Shown one piece after another: positions 5,529-5,998 of a stretch of DNA of 5,998 bases (position 1 is its first letter; every line of letters starts with the position of its first letter). Source of the stretch: Pseudomonadota bacterium (GTDB lineage: Bacteria > Pseudomonadota > Alphaproteobacteria > Rhizobiales > Rhizobiaceae); assembly GCA_023387715.1 (NCBI GenBank), contig JAEWHQ010000196.1, positions 1 through 5,998 on the forward strand. The letters run 5' to 3'. The notes below the pieces were generated by a model. The model ran no database searches. It was not told where the DNA came from and saw only the letters and a list, made by a program, of their open reading frames with translations. The position numbers and the translations under genes are program-made.

Positions 5529-5572
5529 ATTCCATAGGAATTCATTAATAAGATATGGGATAAGGTTATCCC
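5526..5572 (+). terminator. Tandem hairpins at and after the rlmH stop
   Basis: TGAATTCC (5526-5533) pairs with GGAATTCA (5537-5544) around ATA; the TGA is the rlmH stop codon itself. A second inverted repeat, GGGATAA/TTATCCC (5557-5563 and 5566-5572), follows and is trailed by a weak T-rich stretch (GAATTTGTTT). Together they may stop or stabilise the rlmH mRNA. Neither is a textbook terminator, so the call is tentative. Confidence 0.45.
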
Positions 5573-5669
5573 GAATTTGTTTCCTAAAATGGGCAACCGG
5601 ATTTGGCAAACATATCTAAAATTAATGTGATCAATAAAGTTCAGGATAAAGCCGGATAGAATAGACTAA

Positions 5670-5998
5670 ATGTCATTATGTCATCACCTTCAAAGAGCGA
5701 TGCTTAAGGTTGCGCAGGCTACAGTCTGGCGCGGCTTTTTTGGTGTTGCGGCTATGACAGTGACAGTTGGTTTTGTGTCTGCACCGGTTTTTGCGCAGAA
5801 TCCCATGCAGCTTGAGCGTGAAAAAGCTGACGCTGAACTGCGAAAATTAAATGAAGAAGTGCTGGTCACACAAGAAAAACTGAACCAGATGGAGGCGGAG
5901 GTCGCCGCTCTCAAAAAAGATCAGGCCAGTTTAAGTGCAGCCCTTATTCAATCTGCCAAAACGGACAAGAAACTCGAACAGGATATTGCCGATACGGG
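5670..5998 (+). CDS. Secreted coiled-coil protein, probable EnvC-like murein hydrolase activator / M23 peptidase (5' part)
   Basis: The frame is open from an ATG at 5670, directly after an in-frame TAA, to the window edge, giving 109 codons. The N-terminus has a signal peptide: a short basic stretch, a hydrophobic core (about residues 22-38: GFFGVAAMTVTVGFV) and a cleavage site after SAPVFA (residue 42), so the product goes to the periplasm. The mature part is charged, helical and heptad-like (for example LEREKADAELRKLNEEVL, then KLNQMEAEVAALKKDQASL), a coiled coil as in the N-terminal half of EnvC. EnvC-type proteins carry a C-terminal degenerate LytM/M23 domain that activates septal amidases; that part would lie outside the window. 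The identity rests on this layout plus position after rlmH, where Hyphomicrobiales usually carry an EnvC/M23 gene. An alternative ATG at 5700 leaves a shorter but complete signal peptide; neither start has a strong Shine-Dalgarno. Confidence 0.8.
   Translation, partial: MSLCHHLQRAMLKVAQATVWRGFFGVAAMTVTVGFVSAPVFAQNPMQLEREKADAELRKLNEEVLVTQEKLNQMEAEVAALKKDQASLSAALIQSAKTDKKLEQDIADT

Noticed and set aside
1..5998. tRNA or rRNA genes, CRISPR arrays, insertion sequences
   Set aside because: No cloverleaf, regularly spaced repeats, transposase frame or terminal inverted repeats with target duplications were seen on reading both strands.

Overview
This window looks like chromosomal DNA from an alphaproteobacterium of the order Hyphomicrobiales (Rhizobiales), most likely near Brucella/Ochrobactrum/Pseudochrobactrum. 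The clue is the right-hand order rsfS - rlmH - EnvC/M23-type peptidase, which is typical of that group, together with Brucella-like Wzm/Wzt proteins. Base composition is moderate for the group, with some very AT-rich intergenic stretches. This placement is inferred from gene content and order; no database was searched.

Layout from left to right. The 5' end of a minus-strand ATP-binding-cassette gene (ABC-F-like) runs off the left edge. A gene-free stretch of about 440 bases follows, with one strong hairpin. Next is a plus-strand nitrilase with a strong Shine-Dalgarno site. It converges on a minus-strand two-gene operon, wzm-wzt, encoding an ABC-2 polysaccharide exporter; a bidirectional terminator lies between them. 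A 350-base AT-rich divergent intergenic region separates wzm from a plus-strand DMT/EamA-family permease, which ends at its own hairpin terminator. The rest is the plus-strand housekeeping cluster: rsfS (ribosome silencing factor), rlmH (23S rRNA pseudouridine methyltransferase) and the 5' part of a secreted coiled-coil EnvC-like murein hydrolase activator that runs off the right edge.

How the genes relate. Wzm and Wzt together form an inner-membrane exporter for an undecaprenol-linked glycan such as O-antigen or a capsule-like polymer, but no glycosyltransferase genes are in view. RsfS and RlmH both act on the large ribosomal subunit. The nitrilase and the DMT permease look like independent accessory metabolic genes.

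I see no mobile element, CRISPR array, tRNA or rRNA, and no convincing new multigene system. The points most worth checking are a Glu-to-Lys change next to the nitrilase catalytic cysteine, the unusual start of rsfS, a terminator-like hairpin between rsfS and rlmH, and structured leader or trailer DNA around wzm and rlmH.
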